From Clostridiales bacterium (GTDB taxonomy: Bacteria > Bacillota > Clostridia > Christensenellales > Borkfalkiaceae): a DNA stretch of 64,000 nucleotides. Location: the NCBI GenBank assembly GCA_015069295.1, contig SVIW01000005.1, positions 47,485 through 111,484 of the forward strand. The letters run 5' to 3'. The position numbers and the translations under genes were made by a program. The notes beneath the pieces are model-generated. The model made no database searches. It was not told the origin of the DNA and was given only the letters and a program-made list of their open reading frames with translations. This document shows, one piece after another, positions 25,753 through 33,838 of the stretch (its first letter is position 1; every line of letters starts with the position of its first letter).

Positions 25753-27060
25753 ATGGATTTGTCTCCTAAGCAGATCGTACACAAACTCGACAAATATATC
25801 ATCGGGCAGGACGAGGCGAAAAAAGCGGTGGCAATCGCCCTTCGGAACCGCTATCGCCGCGCGCAGCTGCCCGTGGAAATCCGCGAGGAAATTACCCCGA
25901 AGAATATTATTATGAAAGGCCCGACGGGGGTTGGTAAGACGGAAATTGCAAGACGTCTTGCCAAGCTCGTCAAAGCCCCGTTCGTCAAGGTAGAAGCGAC
26001 CAAATACACCGAGGTCGGCTACGTGGGGAAGGACGTGGAAGGTATGATCCGCGACCTTGCCGAATGCGCTTACCGCCTCGTAAAAGCGGAAAAGGAAGAA
26101 GAGGTCAAATCGAAAGCGACGGTGCTTGCGGAAAAACGCATCGTCCGCGCGCTTGCCGAGGCGAAGAAGGAAGAAAAGGGCGACCTTGCGAAAGAGGTTT
26201 TCGAAACGCAGCTTTTAGACGGCTTGCGTAAGGGCGCGTACGACAATTTCCAAATCGAAATGGAAGTGCTCGACAATCCCCAACCGATGGAATTAGTGCC
26301 CGGCGGCGCGGCAATTTCTATCGGCAGTATCTTTGGCGATATGTTCCCCAACAAAAAGAAAAAACGCCGCTTTGCCGTCAAGGAAGCCTTCCAAATTGCT
26401 TTGGAAGAGGAATCGGCAAAGCTCGTTGACGACGACGCGATCAAAGCGGAAGCGATTTACCGCGCGGAAAACGACGGGATCGTCTTTATCGACGAAATCG
26501 ACAAGATTGCAGGTAAAGGTAATCGTAACGGCGCGGACGTTTCGAGAGAGGGGGTACAGCGGGATATTTTGCCCATCGTCGAGGGTTCGACCGTGGTAAC
26601 CAAATACGGGCCGATTAAGACGGATTTTATTCTCTTTATCGCAGCGGGCGCTTTCCACGTGGCGGCGGTGGAGGATTTGATTCCCGAGCTGCAAGGCAGA
26701 TTTCCCGTTTCCGTCGAGCTGCACAGCTTAACGAAAGAGGATTTTATCCGCATTTTAACCGAAACGGAAAACTCGCTCACCTTCCAATACGGAATGCTTT
26801 TGGGCGTAGACAACATCAATTTGCAGTTCGACCGCAGCGCAATCGAACGGATTGCCGAAGTTTCGGTAGAGCTCAATCTCACGTCCGAGGATATCGGGGC
26901 AAGACGTTTGCATACGGTAATGGAATACCTTTTGGAGGATATTTCCTTTAACGCGGGCGGCGATTATCCCTTGGTTACCCTTCCTATCGACCGCAAATAC
27001 GTTGACGAGCATTTGCAGCGCTTGACGGGGGACAGAAACCTCAAGAAATACGTTTTGTAA
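25753..27060 (+). CDS. hslU: ATP-dependent protease ATPase subunit HslU (ClpY)
   Basis: AAA+ unfoldase of 435 residues. IVHKLDKYIIGQDEAKKAVAIALRNRYRR opens it; GPTGVGKTEIARRLAKLVKAPF is Walker A, with the pore loop region KYTEVGYVGKDVEGMIRDL. An I-domain of Lys/Glu-rich helices spans ~110-230. FIDEIDKIAGKG is Walker B, and the C-terminus EHLQRLTGDRNLKKYVL inserts into HslV. The ATG has GGAGG upstream inside hslV. Confidence 0.97.
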   Translation: MDLSPKQIVHKLDKYIIGQDEAKKAVAIALRNRYRRAQLPVEIREEITPKNIIMKGPTGVGKTEIARRLAKLVKAPFVKVEATKYTEVGYVGKDVEGMIRDLAECAYRLVKAEKEEEVKSKATVLAEKRIVRALAEAKKEEKGDLAKEVFETQLLDGLRKGAYDNFQIEMEVLDNPQPMELVPGGAAISIGSIFGDMFPNKKKKRRFAVKEAFQIALEEESAKLVDDDAIKAEAIYRAENDGIVFIDEIDKIAGKGNRNGADVSREGVQRDILPIVEGSTVVTKYGPIKTDFILFIAAGAFHVAAVEDLIPELQGRFPVSVELHSLTKEDFIRILTETENSLTFQYGMLLGVDNINLQFDRSAIERIAEVSVELNLTSEDIGARRLHTVMEYLLEDISFNAGGDYPLVTLPIDRKYVDEHLQRLTGDRNLKKYVL

Positions 27061-27127
27061 AGGAAATTTCCGTGCAAAAGACGGAAAGGACGGAAAAGGA
27101 CAAAAAGCGACGAAAACAGACGAAAAT

Positions 27128-27165
27128 ACAGCCTACCTTGCGGCGGGCTGTATTTCTTTTTGTTT
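27128..27165 (+). terminator. Intrinsic terminator after hslVU
   Basis: ACAGCC / GGCTGT stem, then ATTTCTTTTTGTTT. The -35 of the next promoter starts in the T-rich tail. Confidence 0.75.
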
Positions 27166-27192
27166 GACGGCAGTTTTTCGCCGTAGTATAAT
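27164..27192 (+). promoter_or_regulatory. SigA-type promoter close to the acyltransferase start
   Basis: TTGACG (27164-27169), 17-base spacer, TATAAT (27187-27192). The start ATG is only 8 bases after the -10 box, so the transcript would be nearly leaderless. Confidence 0.85.
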
Positions 27193-27200
27193 AAAAGGGT

Positions 27201-27998
27201 ATGAAAAAACGCTTGCCGATTAAAACGGTCTATTACGAGGACGAAAGCAAAGACGAGTTTTCCTCTGTCGTCATCACGCCCAAAACCATCGACGAAACTT
27301 GGCAATACTTAAAAAAGGGCTTTTCGTGGCAAGTAAAACGCTTTGTTTCCTATCGACTGTTTGCACCGATAATCGGCTATTTCTATTGCCGTATCCGCTT
27401 GGGCTGGCGGTTGAAAAATAAAAAGGCGTTTCGGCAGCTAAAAGACAAAAAAGGGGGGTACTTCGTCTACGGAAACCATACGCAGCAAACGGCGGACGCC
27501 TTTATTCCGTCCTTCGTCTCTTTCCCCAAATCCACCTACGTTATCGTGCACGCAAACAACGTGTCGATGCCCTATCTTGGCAGAATAACCCCGTACCTGG
27601 GTGCCCTGCCTTTGCCTGATACCCTGCGCGCCGCCCGCAATTTCAAGAGGGCGGTGCATACCCGTTATCAACAGGGCAACGCCGTATTTATCTACCCCGA
27701 AGCGCATATCTGGCCGTACTGCATTAGGATACGCAATTTCCCTGCGGCGTCCTTTCGCTATCCCGTCGAGCTAAACGCGCCCAGCTTTTGTATCACGACC
27801 ACCTATCAGCGAAGAAAATTTTGGAAAACACCCCGCGCCGTAACCTACGTGGACGGCCCCTTTTACCCCAACAAAACGTTGCCGATAAAAGAGCGGGTGC
27901 AAACCCTGCGCGACGAAATCTACGCGAAAATGCAAGAGCGCAGCCGACTAAATACCTGCGAATATATCCGCTATCAAAAAAGGGGAGAGAAAGAATGA
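27201..27998 (+). CDS. PlsC-like lysophospholipid acyltransferase
   Basis: Protein of 265 residues. FVYGNHTQQTADAFIPSF carries the acyltransferase His-Asp motif, here with five residues between His and Asp instead of four, and FIYPEAHIWPYC stands for the FPEGTRS motif. A basic, hydrophobic N-terminal region suggests membrane association. It probably acylates a lysophospholipid or a glycolipid precursor. The next gene, a glycosyltransferase, overlaps its stop, suggesting a joint role in a lipid-linked or cell-surface glycan; that is inference. Confidence 0.8.
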   Translation: MKKRLPIKTVYYEDESKDEFSSVVITPKTIDETWQYLKKGFSWQVKRFVSYRLFAPIIGYFYCRIRLGWRLKNKKAFRQLKDKKGGYFVYGNHTQQTADAFIPSFVSFPKSTYVIVHANNVSMPYLGRITPYLGALPLPDTLRAARNFKRAVHTRYQQGNAVFIYPEAHIWPYCIRIRNFPAASFRYPVELNAPSFCITTTYQRRKFWKTPRAVTYVDGPFYPNKTLPIKERVQTLRDEIYAKMQERSRLNTCEYIRYQKRGEKE

Positions 27999-28816
27999 AC
28001 GTTTTATACTGCGGCAATAAAAAAGTCTTCGACGGCGTATTGACTTCGGCGCTTTCTATCGTGATGCGCTTATCTAAACCCCGCCCCTTGCGTATCTACC
28101 TCTTTACGATGAACCTAACCCGCTTAAATCCCCAATATACGGCGATAGAACGAGGACAGGCGGCGCATATCGAAAGGGTGCTTCAAAAATTCAACCCCGA
28201 TACCAAGATCCTTTTACACGACGTAACGAATTTGTACGAAACCCATTTAAAGGGCAATGCCAACGAAGACTGCTATTGTTCGCCGTACACCTTGCTTCGG
28301 TTGCTTGCCGACCTTGTGGATATGCCCGACAAGCTCCTGTATCTTGACGCAGATATTTTGTTTCAACGCGACCCTGCCCTTTTGTACGATATTGATATAG
28401 AGGGATACGAATACGCGGCAGCGCGCGACCATTACGGGAAATATCTCGTTTATCCGAACTATATCAACGCGGGCGTTTTGCTTTTCAATATGCAAAAATG
28501 TCGCGCTACAAGGCTGTTTGAAAAAGCGCGCGCTTTGCTTTGCAAAAAGAAGTTGCCCTTTGCCGATCAGTCCGCAATTCTTCGTTCGACGACGAAAAAG
28601 AAAATGTTACCCCAACGCTTTAACGATCAAAAATTTTTGCATAAGCACACCGTCGTTAGGCATTTTTCCAAACGCCTGTTTTGGCTGCCCTATCCGCATA
28701 CGGAGAATATCAAACAATGGCAAATCGAAAGGGTGAAAAAAGTTTTCAAATACACCGCTTTCGAGGATATATTTAACGAATACCTTGTCCAAAAGGCGAT
28801 ATTCGAAAACGAATAA
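27995..28816 (+). CDS. Glycosyltransferase family 8
   Basis: Protein of 273 residues in the GT8 (galactosyl/glucosyltransferase) fold: MNVLYCGNKKVFDGVLTSALSI at the start, KLLYLDADILFQRDPALLYD with the DxD metal motif, and YINAGVLLFNMQKCR with the GVLLFN signature. It probably transfers a sugar from UDP-sugar in the cytoplasm. The ATG overlaps the stop of the acyltransferase (ATGA), so the two are translationally coupled. Confidence 0.88.
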   Translation: MNVLYCGNKKVFDGVLTSALSIVMRLSKPRPLRIYLFTMNLTRLNPQYTAIERGQAAHIERVLQKFNPDTKILLHDVTNLYETHLKGNANEDCYCSPYTLLRLLADLVDMPDKLLYLDADILFQRDPALLYDIDIEGYEYAAARDHYGKYLVYPNYINAGVLLFNMQKCRATRLFEKARALLCKKKLPFADQSAILRSTTKKKMLPQRFNDQKFLHKHTVVRHFSKRLFWLPYPHTENIKQWQIERVKKVFKYTAFEDIFNEYLVQKAIFENE

Positions 28817-28846
28817 AGAAAAGACCCTTGTATTAGGGTCTTTTCC
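28817..28846. terminator. Bidirectional terminator between convergent genes
   Basis: AAAAGACCCT / AGGGTCTTTT stem with A-rich and T-rich flanks, so it can work for the GT8 gene on plus and the small gene on minus. Confidence 0.8.
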
Positions 28847-28875
28847 CTTTCGGGCGAGAGTTTACCCGAAAGACG

Positions 28876-29055
28876 TCATTCGCAATTTTCCGAAAGACAA
28901 TCGGTTGCGACCTCGCAGCAGTCGAGGAAACAACGGCAAAACCTATCGAACGCCGTATGCCACTTACTCAATTCCGCCGCAAGTTTCCCGAGCAATTTTA
29001 AGATGATTGCGTCGAGACGTAAAAAATGCAATACTTTGTACAACTTCACCTTCAT
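28876..29055 (-). CDS. Orphan 59-residue cysteine-rich small protein
   Basis: I do not recognise this protein. It begins MKVKLYKVLHFLRLDAIILKLLGKL, an amphipathic basic helix, and ends with five cysteines among about twenty residues (CRCFLDCC ... DCLSENCE). Support: a near-consensus promoter about 100 bases upstream on the same strand, GGGAGAA seven bases before the ATG, and a terminator after the stop. It converges with the GT8 gene. It could be a metal-binding or membrane-active peptide, or the region might be a regulatory RNA with a chance ORF. Confidence 0.55.
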   Translation of the reverse strand: MKVKLYKVLHFLRLDAIILKLLGKLAAELSKWHTAFDRFCRCFLDCCEVATDCLSENCE

Positions 29056-29149
29056 ATCCAAATTCTCCCAGGCTAAAAATTTTTCAAGAGCGCGTGTAAA
29101 AGTATCGGGTCGGGGAAGACGAAAGGGAACGCCTGCCCGTTGCGTAAAG

Positions 29150-29177
29150 AGTATACCACGCCTTTTTTCTTTGTCAA
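29150..29177 (-). promoter_or_regulatory. SigA-type promoter for the small cysteine-rich gene
   Basis: Minus strand TTGACA (29177-29172), 16-base spacer, TATACT (29155-29150). Nothing else on this strand could use it. Confidence 0.8.
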
Positions 29178-29260
29178 GAAAGTAGTGCCACTTTTTTTGC
29201 ATTTTTTTCAAAAAAATTTTTTCACTCAAAAACGAAACCGCGGTTAAGCGCGTATAGGGC

Positions 29261-29289
29261 TTGACAAAACTTCTATATTAAGGTAAAAT
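29261..29289 (+). promoter_or_regulatory. SigA-type promoter for ruvCAB-queA
   Basis: TTGACA (29261-29266), 17-base spacer, TAAAAT (29284-29289). A palindrome AAACCGCGGTTAA lies at 29235-29247, just upstream. Confidence 0.82.
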
Positions 29290-29318
29290 AGAAAAAAGAA
29301 CGAAGAAGGCGGACGGGT

Positions 29319-30029
29319 ATGGTTATCGTAGGGATTGACCCGGGGCTGGCAACCCTCGGATACGGCGTAATTGAAAAGGACGCACGCGGAAATTTCCGCG
29401 CGCTTGATTACGGCGTGGTCGTAACCCCGAAAGAGGAAACGTTGCCCGTACGGCTTGCGATGCTGGAAGAGGGGATTAAGAAAATTTTAGACAAATTCCA
29501 GCCCGACGAAATTGCGATGGAAGAGCTGTTCTTTTCCAAAAACATCACGACGGGTATTGCCGTGGCGCACGCCCGCGGCGTGGCGCTGTTGACCTGCGTA
29601 AAGGAATGTGGAAAACTCTACGAATATACCCCGATGCAAATCAAGCAGGCGTTGACGGGCTACGGCAAGGCGGACAAGCAGCAAATCCAATCGGTGGTAA
29701 CCTCGCTTCTGCGTTTAAACGCCGTACCCAAACCCGACGACGCGGCGGACGCGTTGGCAATCGCTTTATGCCACGGGTTTTCCAGCCGTTTTGGCGAGCT
29801 GTTCGCCGTCGGCAATATGACGAGAACGAAGGGCAACAATACCGCTGCCGTTCCCGCGACGGCGTATCAAGAGCTGATGGCGGCGGGCGCGAAGACTTCG
29901 AGGGGGAAAAAGAAATCCTCGTCGGGATTTTCGTCGGCGGAGAAAATCGCTTCCTTACAAAACGCTACGGGGCTTGCGGGAATCACGGGGGTTGGCAGAG
30001 CCTCAAACAATAATAAAGACAAAAGGTAA
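29319..30029 (+). CDS. ruvC: Holliday junction endonuclease RuvC with long tail
   Basis: Resolves Holliday junctions. Catalytic acidic residues are in GIDPGLATLGYGV (Asp7), MEELFFSKN (Glu), and PDDAADALAIALCH (the Asp pair). Core RuvC is ~160-170 residues; here a ~65-residue basic, Ser/Lys/Asn-rich tail follows (~170-236), giving 236. The tail is low complexity and may be a disordered DNA-binding arm. It leads the ruvC-ruvA-ruvB-queA operon. Confidence 0.95.
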   Translation: MVIVGIDPGLATLGYGVIEKDARGNFRALDYGVVVTPKEETLPVRLAMLEEGIKKILDKFQPDEIAMEELFFSKNITTGIAVAHARGVALLTCVKECGKLYEYTPMQIKQALTGYGKADKQQIQSVVTSLLRLNAVPKPDDAADALAIALCHGFSSRFGELFAVGNMTRTKGNNTAAVPATAYQELMAAGAKTSRGKKKSSSGFSSAEKIASLQNATGLAGITGVGRASNNNKDKR

Positions 30030-30035
30030 AAAACT

Positions 30036-30647
30036 ATGATTTCGTATTTGAGAGGGAAAGTAGTAACGATAACGCCGGAAACGGCGATTTTAGACGTCAA
30101 CGGCGTGGGCTACGAGGCGTATTGTTCGGGCGGGGCGTTTCAACGCCTGACCGTCGGCGCGGTAGCCGAGCTGTATACGTACTTGCAGGTCAAAGAGGAC
30201 GGCGTAACCTTGTTTGGGTTTGCTTCGCCCAAGGAAAAGGAGCTGTTTTTAAAGCTGATTACCGTATCGGGGGTAGGTCCGAAGATGGGGATTTCCATTC
30301 TCGCCTCTCTTTCGGCGGACGATTTTGCGATGGCGATAGCAACGGCGGACGTCAAACGCCTCAGCGCAGTCAAAGGCTTAGGGAAAAAGACGGCGGAAAA
30401 AATTATCCTCGAACTGCACGGAAAAATTTCGGCGGTAGAGGTTTTGGGCGCAAGCGGGGACGAGTTGACTCCTGCGGCAGAGTCTGCGCCTGCAAAGCTT
30501 TCCGCTTTGGACGAAGAAGCGGTGTCGGCGCTCATGGGGTTGGGCTTTACCCGCAGTGAAAGCGTGCAGGCGGTCAAAAAGGCGCACGATTTGGGCGCAA
30601 AAAGCGTAGAAGAAATCATTATGAAAGCCTTACAGGGCGGCGTATAA
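30036..30647 (+). CDS. ruvA: Holliday junction helicase subunit RuvA
   Basis: Protein of 203 residues. Domain I: MISYLRGKVVTITPETAILDVNGVGYEAYCS. Domain II has two helix-hairpin-helix motifs, LITVSGVGPKMGISILA and LSAVKGLGKKTAEKIILEL. Domain III (~155-200), EEAVSALMGLGFTRSESVQAV, binds RuvB. It begins six bases after ruvC. Confidence 0.96.
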   Translation: MISYLRGKVVTITPETAILDVNGVGYEAYCSGGAFQRLTVGAVAELYTYLQVKEDGVTLFGFASPKEKELFLKLITVSGVGPKMGISILASLSADDFAMAIATADVKRLSAVKGLGKKTAEKIILELHGKISAVEVLGASGDELTPAAESAPAKLSALDEEAVSALMGLGFTRSESVQAVKKAHDLGAKSVEEIIMKALQGGV

Positions 30648-30659
30648 CGGAGAAAAAGT

Positions 30660-31709
30660 ATGTTTGATGAAGAATACGGCGAGGAAAATTTACTCGTCAG
30701 CACGAAAACGGAATACGACGCAGAGGAAAACGTTTTACGCCCGAAGGTAATGGACGATTACGTCGGTCAGCAAAAGGTAAAAGAAAATCTCGGCGTGTAC
30801 ATTGCGGCGGCAAAAGCCCGCGGCGAAGCCCTTGACCACGTGCTTTTGTACGGGCCTCCGGGCTTAGGGAAAACCACTCTTTCCCATATCATCGCCAACG
30901 AAATGGGGGTGTCGATAAAATTGACCAGCGGCCCTGCTATCGAGCGTTCGGGGGATTTGGCGGCGATTTTGACCAACCTCAACGACGGCGACGTGTTGTT
31001 TATCGACGAAATCCACCGTCTAAACCGCAGCGTGGAAGAAATTTTGTATTCCGCTATGGAAGATTACGCCCTCGATATCATCGTCGGCAAGGGTCCGTCC
31101 GCGCGGAATATCCGTTTTGCGCTCAAAAAATTCACGCTCATCGGCGCAACGACCCGCGTGGGTATGCTCGCCGCGCCTTTGCGCGATCGGTTTGGCATTA
31201 TCAACCGTTTGGAGATGTATACTCCCGCCGAGCTGCAAGAAATCGTTTCCCGTTCGGCGCGGGCGTTAAATATCGCCATTGCCGAGGACGCGGCGGCGGA
31301 AATTGCGCGGCGCAGCCGCGGTACGCCCCGTATTGCCAACCGCCTTTTAAAGCGAGTTCGGGACTTTTCCTTGGTCAAAGGCAACGCGGAAATCACCCGC
31401 GAGGACGCGCGGTTTGCTCTTTCCCGTTTGGAGATTGACGAGCTGGGTTTAGACGAAACGGACAGAAGTCTACTTCGCGCGCTGATAGAGAAATTCGGCG
31501 GCGGTCCTACGGGCTTGGAAACGCTGGCGGCGACGGTTAACGAGGATGCGAACACCATCGAGGACGTGTACGAGCCCTATCTTTTACAGCTTGGGTTTAT
31601 CGCGCGCACGCCGCGAGGCAGAATTTGTTTAAAAGACGGCTACGCGCATATGGGGATACAGCCGGGCTTAAAAGCCCGTCGGCAGATGTCCTTGTTTGAA
31701 GAGGACTAA
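30660..31709 (+). CDS. ruvB: Holliday junction helicase motor RuvB
   Basis: AAA+ ATPase of 349 residues that drives branch migration. [18 protein letters not shown] opens it; [19 protein letters not shown] is Walker [24 protein letters not shown] is Walker [19 protein letters not shown] is sensor 1 and the arginine finger region. The C-terminal winged helix has [35 protein letters not shown] precedes the ATG. Confidence 0.97.
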   Translation: MFDEEYGEENLLVSTKTEYDAEENVLRPKVMDDYVGQQKVKENLGVYIAAAKARGEALDHVLLYGPPGLGKTTLSHIIANEMGVSIKLTSGPAIERSGDLAAILTNLNDGDVLFIDEIHRLNRSVEEILYSAMEDYALDIIVGKGPSARNIRFALKKFTLIGATTRVGMLAAPLRDRFGIINRLEMYTPAELQEIVSRSARALNIAIAEDAAAEIARRSRGTPRIANRLLKRVRDFSLVKGNAEITREDARFALSRLEIDELGLDETDRSLLRALIEKFGGGPTGLETLAATVNEDANTIEDVYEPYLLQLGFIARTPRGRICLKDGYAHMGIQPGLKARRQMSLFEED

Positions 31710-31716
31710 AAAAACT

Positions 31717-32754
31717 ATGACGGAAAAAGTACAGTATAAAAAAAGCGATTTTTATTACGATTTGCCTCAGGAGCGAATTGCGCAGACGCCCGCAGAGCCG
31801 CGGGATTCCTCGCGGCTGTTGGTATACGATAGAAAGACGAAAAAAATCGAGGATAAAATTTTTCGTTCGGTAGAGGAATATTTGCAAGACGGGGACGTAC
31901 TGGTTGTCAACAATACCAAGGTTATCCCCGCGCGTATGTACGCCTTGACGAAAAACGGCGGCGTAGTGGAAGTTCTGCTGTTAAAACGCTTTGACCTCAA
32001 CACGTGGGAAGTATTGATGCGCCCCGGGAAAAAGGGAAAAATCGGCGTGAAAATGACGGTGGGCGACAACCTTTCGTTCGTGGTAAAGGATATCACCGAA
32101 ACGGGGGAGCGAATCGTCGAATTTTCCTACGAGGGCGCGTTTGAAGACGTGCTTTCCAAAGTCGGCACGATGCCCCTGCCCCCGTATATCAAGGAAAAGC
32201 TGGAAAATCAAGCTCGCTATAACACCGTGTACAGCAAAACGGATGGCTCGGCGGCAGCGCCGACGGCGGGGCTGCATTTTACCGACGGGCTGCTTGCCCG
32301 TTTAAAAGCCAAAGGAGTACAGATTGCCGAAGTGTTATTGCACGTGGGCTTGGGTACGTTCCGCCCCGTCAGCGAGGAGATTATTACCGACCATAAAATG
32401 CACTCGGAATATTATGAAATCGGCGAAGAGGCGGCGGAAATCATCAACAAAGCCAAGCGGGAAGGTCGGCGCGTGATTGCGGTCGGTACGACCTCCGTGC
32501 GCACCTTAGAAAGCGTTGCCGATGAAAAGGGAGAAGTGCGCGCTTGCAGCGGCAATACGGAAATCTTTTTATATCCGCCCTATAAAATGAAATGCGTAGA
32601 CGCTTTAATCACCAATTTCCATCTCCCCGAAAGCACGTTGATTATGCTCGTCGCGTGTTTGACGGGCAGGGAAGAAATTTTAAGCGTATACGAATATGCG
32701 GTGAAGAATGAGTACCGCTTTTTCAGCTTCGGCGATAGTATGTTCATCGTATAG
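31717..32754 (+). CDS. queA: S-adenosylmethionine:tRNA ribosyltransferase-isomerase
   Basis: Queuosine pathway enzyme that turns preQ1-tRNA into epoxyqueuosine-tRNA. Protein of 345 residues: DFYYDLPQERIAQTPAEPRDSSRLLV, VVNNTKVIPARMYA, APTAGLHFTDGLL, HVGLGTFRPV, and NFHLPESTLIMLVAC, all family motifs. It closes the ruv operon, as is common. The next step, epoxyqueuosine reduction, is supplied by queH at 38982. Confidence 0.96.
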   Translation: MTEKVQYKKSDFYYDLPQERIAQTPAEPRDSSRLLVYDRKTKKIEDKIFRSVEEYLQDGDVLVVNNTKVIPARMYALTKNGGVVEVLLLKRFDLNTWEVLMRPGKKGKIGVKMTVGDNLSFVVKDITETGERIVEFSYEGAFEDVLSKVGTMPLPPYIKEKLENQARYNTVYSKTDGSAAAPTAGLHFTDGLLARLKAKGVQIAEVLLHVGLGTFRPVSEEIITDHKMHSEYYEIGEEAAEIINKAKREGRRVIAVGTTSVRTLESVADEKGEVRACSGNTEIFLYPPYKMKCVDALITNFHLPESTLIMLVACLTGREEILSVYEYAVKNEYRFFSFGDSMFIV

Positions 32755-32990
32755 ACGGCGCATTTCTGCGTTGTAGCTCCGTGCCCCTCAGTCACGTACG
32801 TCTATGTACGCTCCTGTCGGGGTACTCGCTACGCCTTGAACTGCTTGTCTCTCCAATGAACGGTGTAGCCAAGTATTCACGGCGCCTTGTCTTTCTCGGT
32901 TCTAAAACCAAACAATGTAGCTACGCCTTGTCTTTCTTGTTTCTAAAACCAAACAATGTAGCCGCGCTTTGCTCTGCTTTTTATAAAGAC
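32755..32990. repeat. Composite intergenic repeat with two tandem ~40-bp units
   Basis: The 254-bp gap between queA and the DtxR gene starts with CGGCGCATTTCTGCGTTGTAG, a CACGTACGTCTATGTACGCTCC palindromic core and CGCCTTGAACTGCTTGTCTC, related to the copies at 6564 and 58036. Then come two near-identical units, CGCCTTGTCTTTCTCGGTTC... and CGCCTTGTCTTTCTTGTTTC..., each continuing TAAAACCAAACAATGTAGC (about 32891-32930 and 32923-32962). No gene seen. Confidence 0.7.
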
Positions 32991-33008
32991 TTATTTTAAG
33001 GAGTTATT

Positions 33009-33374
33009 ATGAACACTTACGCAAAATACAACCAATCGGCAGAGGATTATTTAGAGAGCATTTTAACCATCAGCCGTCATCAAGAGGTCGTGCACCGCGT
33101 GGACGTCGCTAAGCGTATGCAGGTTTCGCAAGCCGCCGTCAACAAAGCGGTGAAACTCCTTTGCGAAAAAGAATACGTATACGAGGACGGCAAGCACTTA
33201 TATTTGACCGAGCAGGGTCGAGCCTACGCCGAAGCCGTCTTTGAAAAACACTGCGTAATCCGTGATTTTTTGATTGCCCACGGCGTATCCGCCGCGGCGG
33301 CGGAAGAGGACGCTTGCCATATGGAACACCTTTTGTCCAACGAAACGATTACAATGATGAAAAAACACCTTTAA
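33009..33374 (+). CDS. DtxR/MntR-family metal-dependent repressor
   Basis: Protein of 121 residues. An N-terminal winged helix (QSAEDYLESILTISRHQE...VDVAKRMQVSQAAVNKAVKLLCEKEYVYEDGK) is followed by the metal-dependent dimerisation part HCVIRDFLIAHGVSAAAAEEDACHMEHLLSNET, with the His/Glu/Cys ligands typical of the family. There is no C-terminal SH3-like domain, so it is nearer the MntR/IdeR short form. AAGGAG precedes the ATG. Its place before feoAB and the nearby inverted repeats suggest it controls iron uptake. Confidence 0.88.
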   Translation: MNTYAKYNQSAEDYLESILTISRHQEVVHRVDVAKRMQVSQAAVNKAVKLLCEKEYVYEDGKHLYLTEQGRAYAEAVFEKHCVIRDFLIAHGVSAAAAEEDACHMEHLLSNETITMMKKHL

Positions 33375-33386
33375 AATAAGGAAGTA

Positions 33387-33422
33387 ACGGGCGGGACGGA
33401 TTTTTTCCGTCCCGCCCGTTTT
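33387..33422 (+). terminator. Intrinsic terminator after the DtxR gene
   Basis: Fourteen-base perfect stem ACGGGCGGGACGGA / TCCGTCCCGCCCGT followed by TTTT. It separates the regulator from feoAB. Confidence 0.85.
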
Positions 33423-33462
33423 GTAAAATTTGCTAAAAAGAATAAAAATTTTCCAAAAAATC

Positions 33463-33476
33463 TTAACCGAGGTTTA
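33463..33476. promoter_or_regulatory. Operator-like inverted repeat upstream of feoA
   Basis: TTAACCGAGGTTTA, one mismatch from a perfect palindrome, lies seven bases before the -35 box. It matches the second copy at 33558. Confidence 0.65.
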
Positions 33477-33483
33477 TTTTTTA

Positions 33484-33512
33484 TTGACAAACGCATAAAA
33501 TAGTGATATAAT
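33484..33512 (+). promoter_or_regulatory. SigA-type promoter for feoAB
   Basis: TTGACA (33484-33489), 17-base spacer, TATAAT (33507-33512): a perfect match. It is flanked on both sides by the TTAACCGAGGTTAA element. Confidence 0.9.
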
Positions 33513-33557
33513 GCAAAAGAACAAACGGGAAAATCCGCTTTTTCTTTTACGCTAAAA

Positions 33558-33573
33558 CTTAACCGAGGTTAAG
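33558..33573. promoter_or_regulatory. Perfect operator-like palindrome in the feoA leader
   Basis: CTTAACC-GA-GGTTAAG is an inverted repeat with 7-base arms. Its centre is 96 bp (about nine helical turns) from that of the upstream copy. It is the likely binding site of the DtxR-family repressor encoded at 33009; that link is inference. Confidence 0.7.
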
Positions 33574-33592
33574 AAATTGCAGAGAGGTAAAT

Positions 33593-33823
33593 ATGGTAAG
33601 ATTATTATCCGAATTAAAGAACGGCGAAAGCGGTAAGGTAGTCAAAGTCAACGGCGAGGGGGCGGTACGCCGTCGCTTGTTTGATATGGGGATAACGCCC
33701 GGCGCGTTGGCGCAGATGCGAAAAAAAGCGCCCTTAGGCGACCCGATTGAAATTACGGTGCGCGGGTACGAGCTGACGTTGCGTAAAGTCGAGGCGGCTT
33801 GCGTAGAGGTGGAATTTCTATAA
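33593..33823 (+). CDS. feoA: Ferrous iron transport protein A
   Basis: Small SH3-like cytoplasmic protein of 76 residues (LSELKNGESGKVVKVNGEGAVRRRLFDMGITPGALAQMRKKAPLGDPIEITVRGYELTLRKVEAACVEVE), the standard FeoA pattern with LFDMGITPG. It binds and modulates FeoB. GAGAGG precedes the ATG. feoB follows after 15 bp. Confidence 0.95.
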   Translation: MVRLLSELKNGESGKVVKVNGEGAVRRRLFDMGITPGALAQMRKKAPLGDPIEITVRGYELTLRKVEAACVEVEFL

Positions 33824-33838
33824 TTTAAGGAGAGAAGT

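Noticed and set aside
29235..29247. AAACCGCGGTTAA as a further DtxR-type operator upstream of ruvC
   Set aside because: The centre differs (GC instead of GA), there is one copy, and ruvCAB has no link to iron; probably chance.
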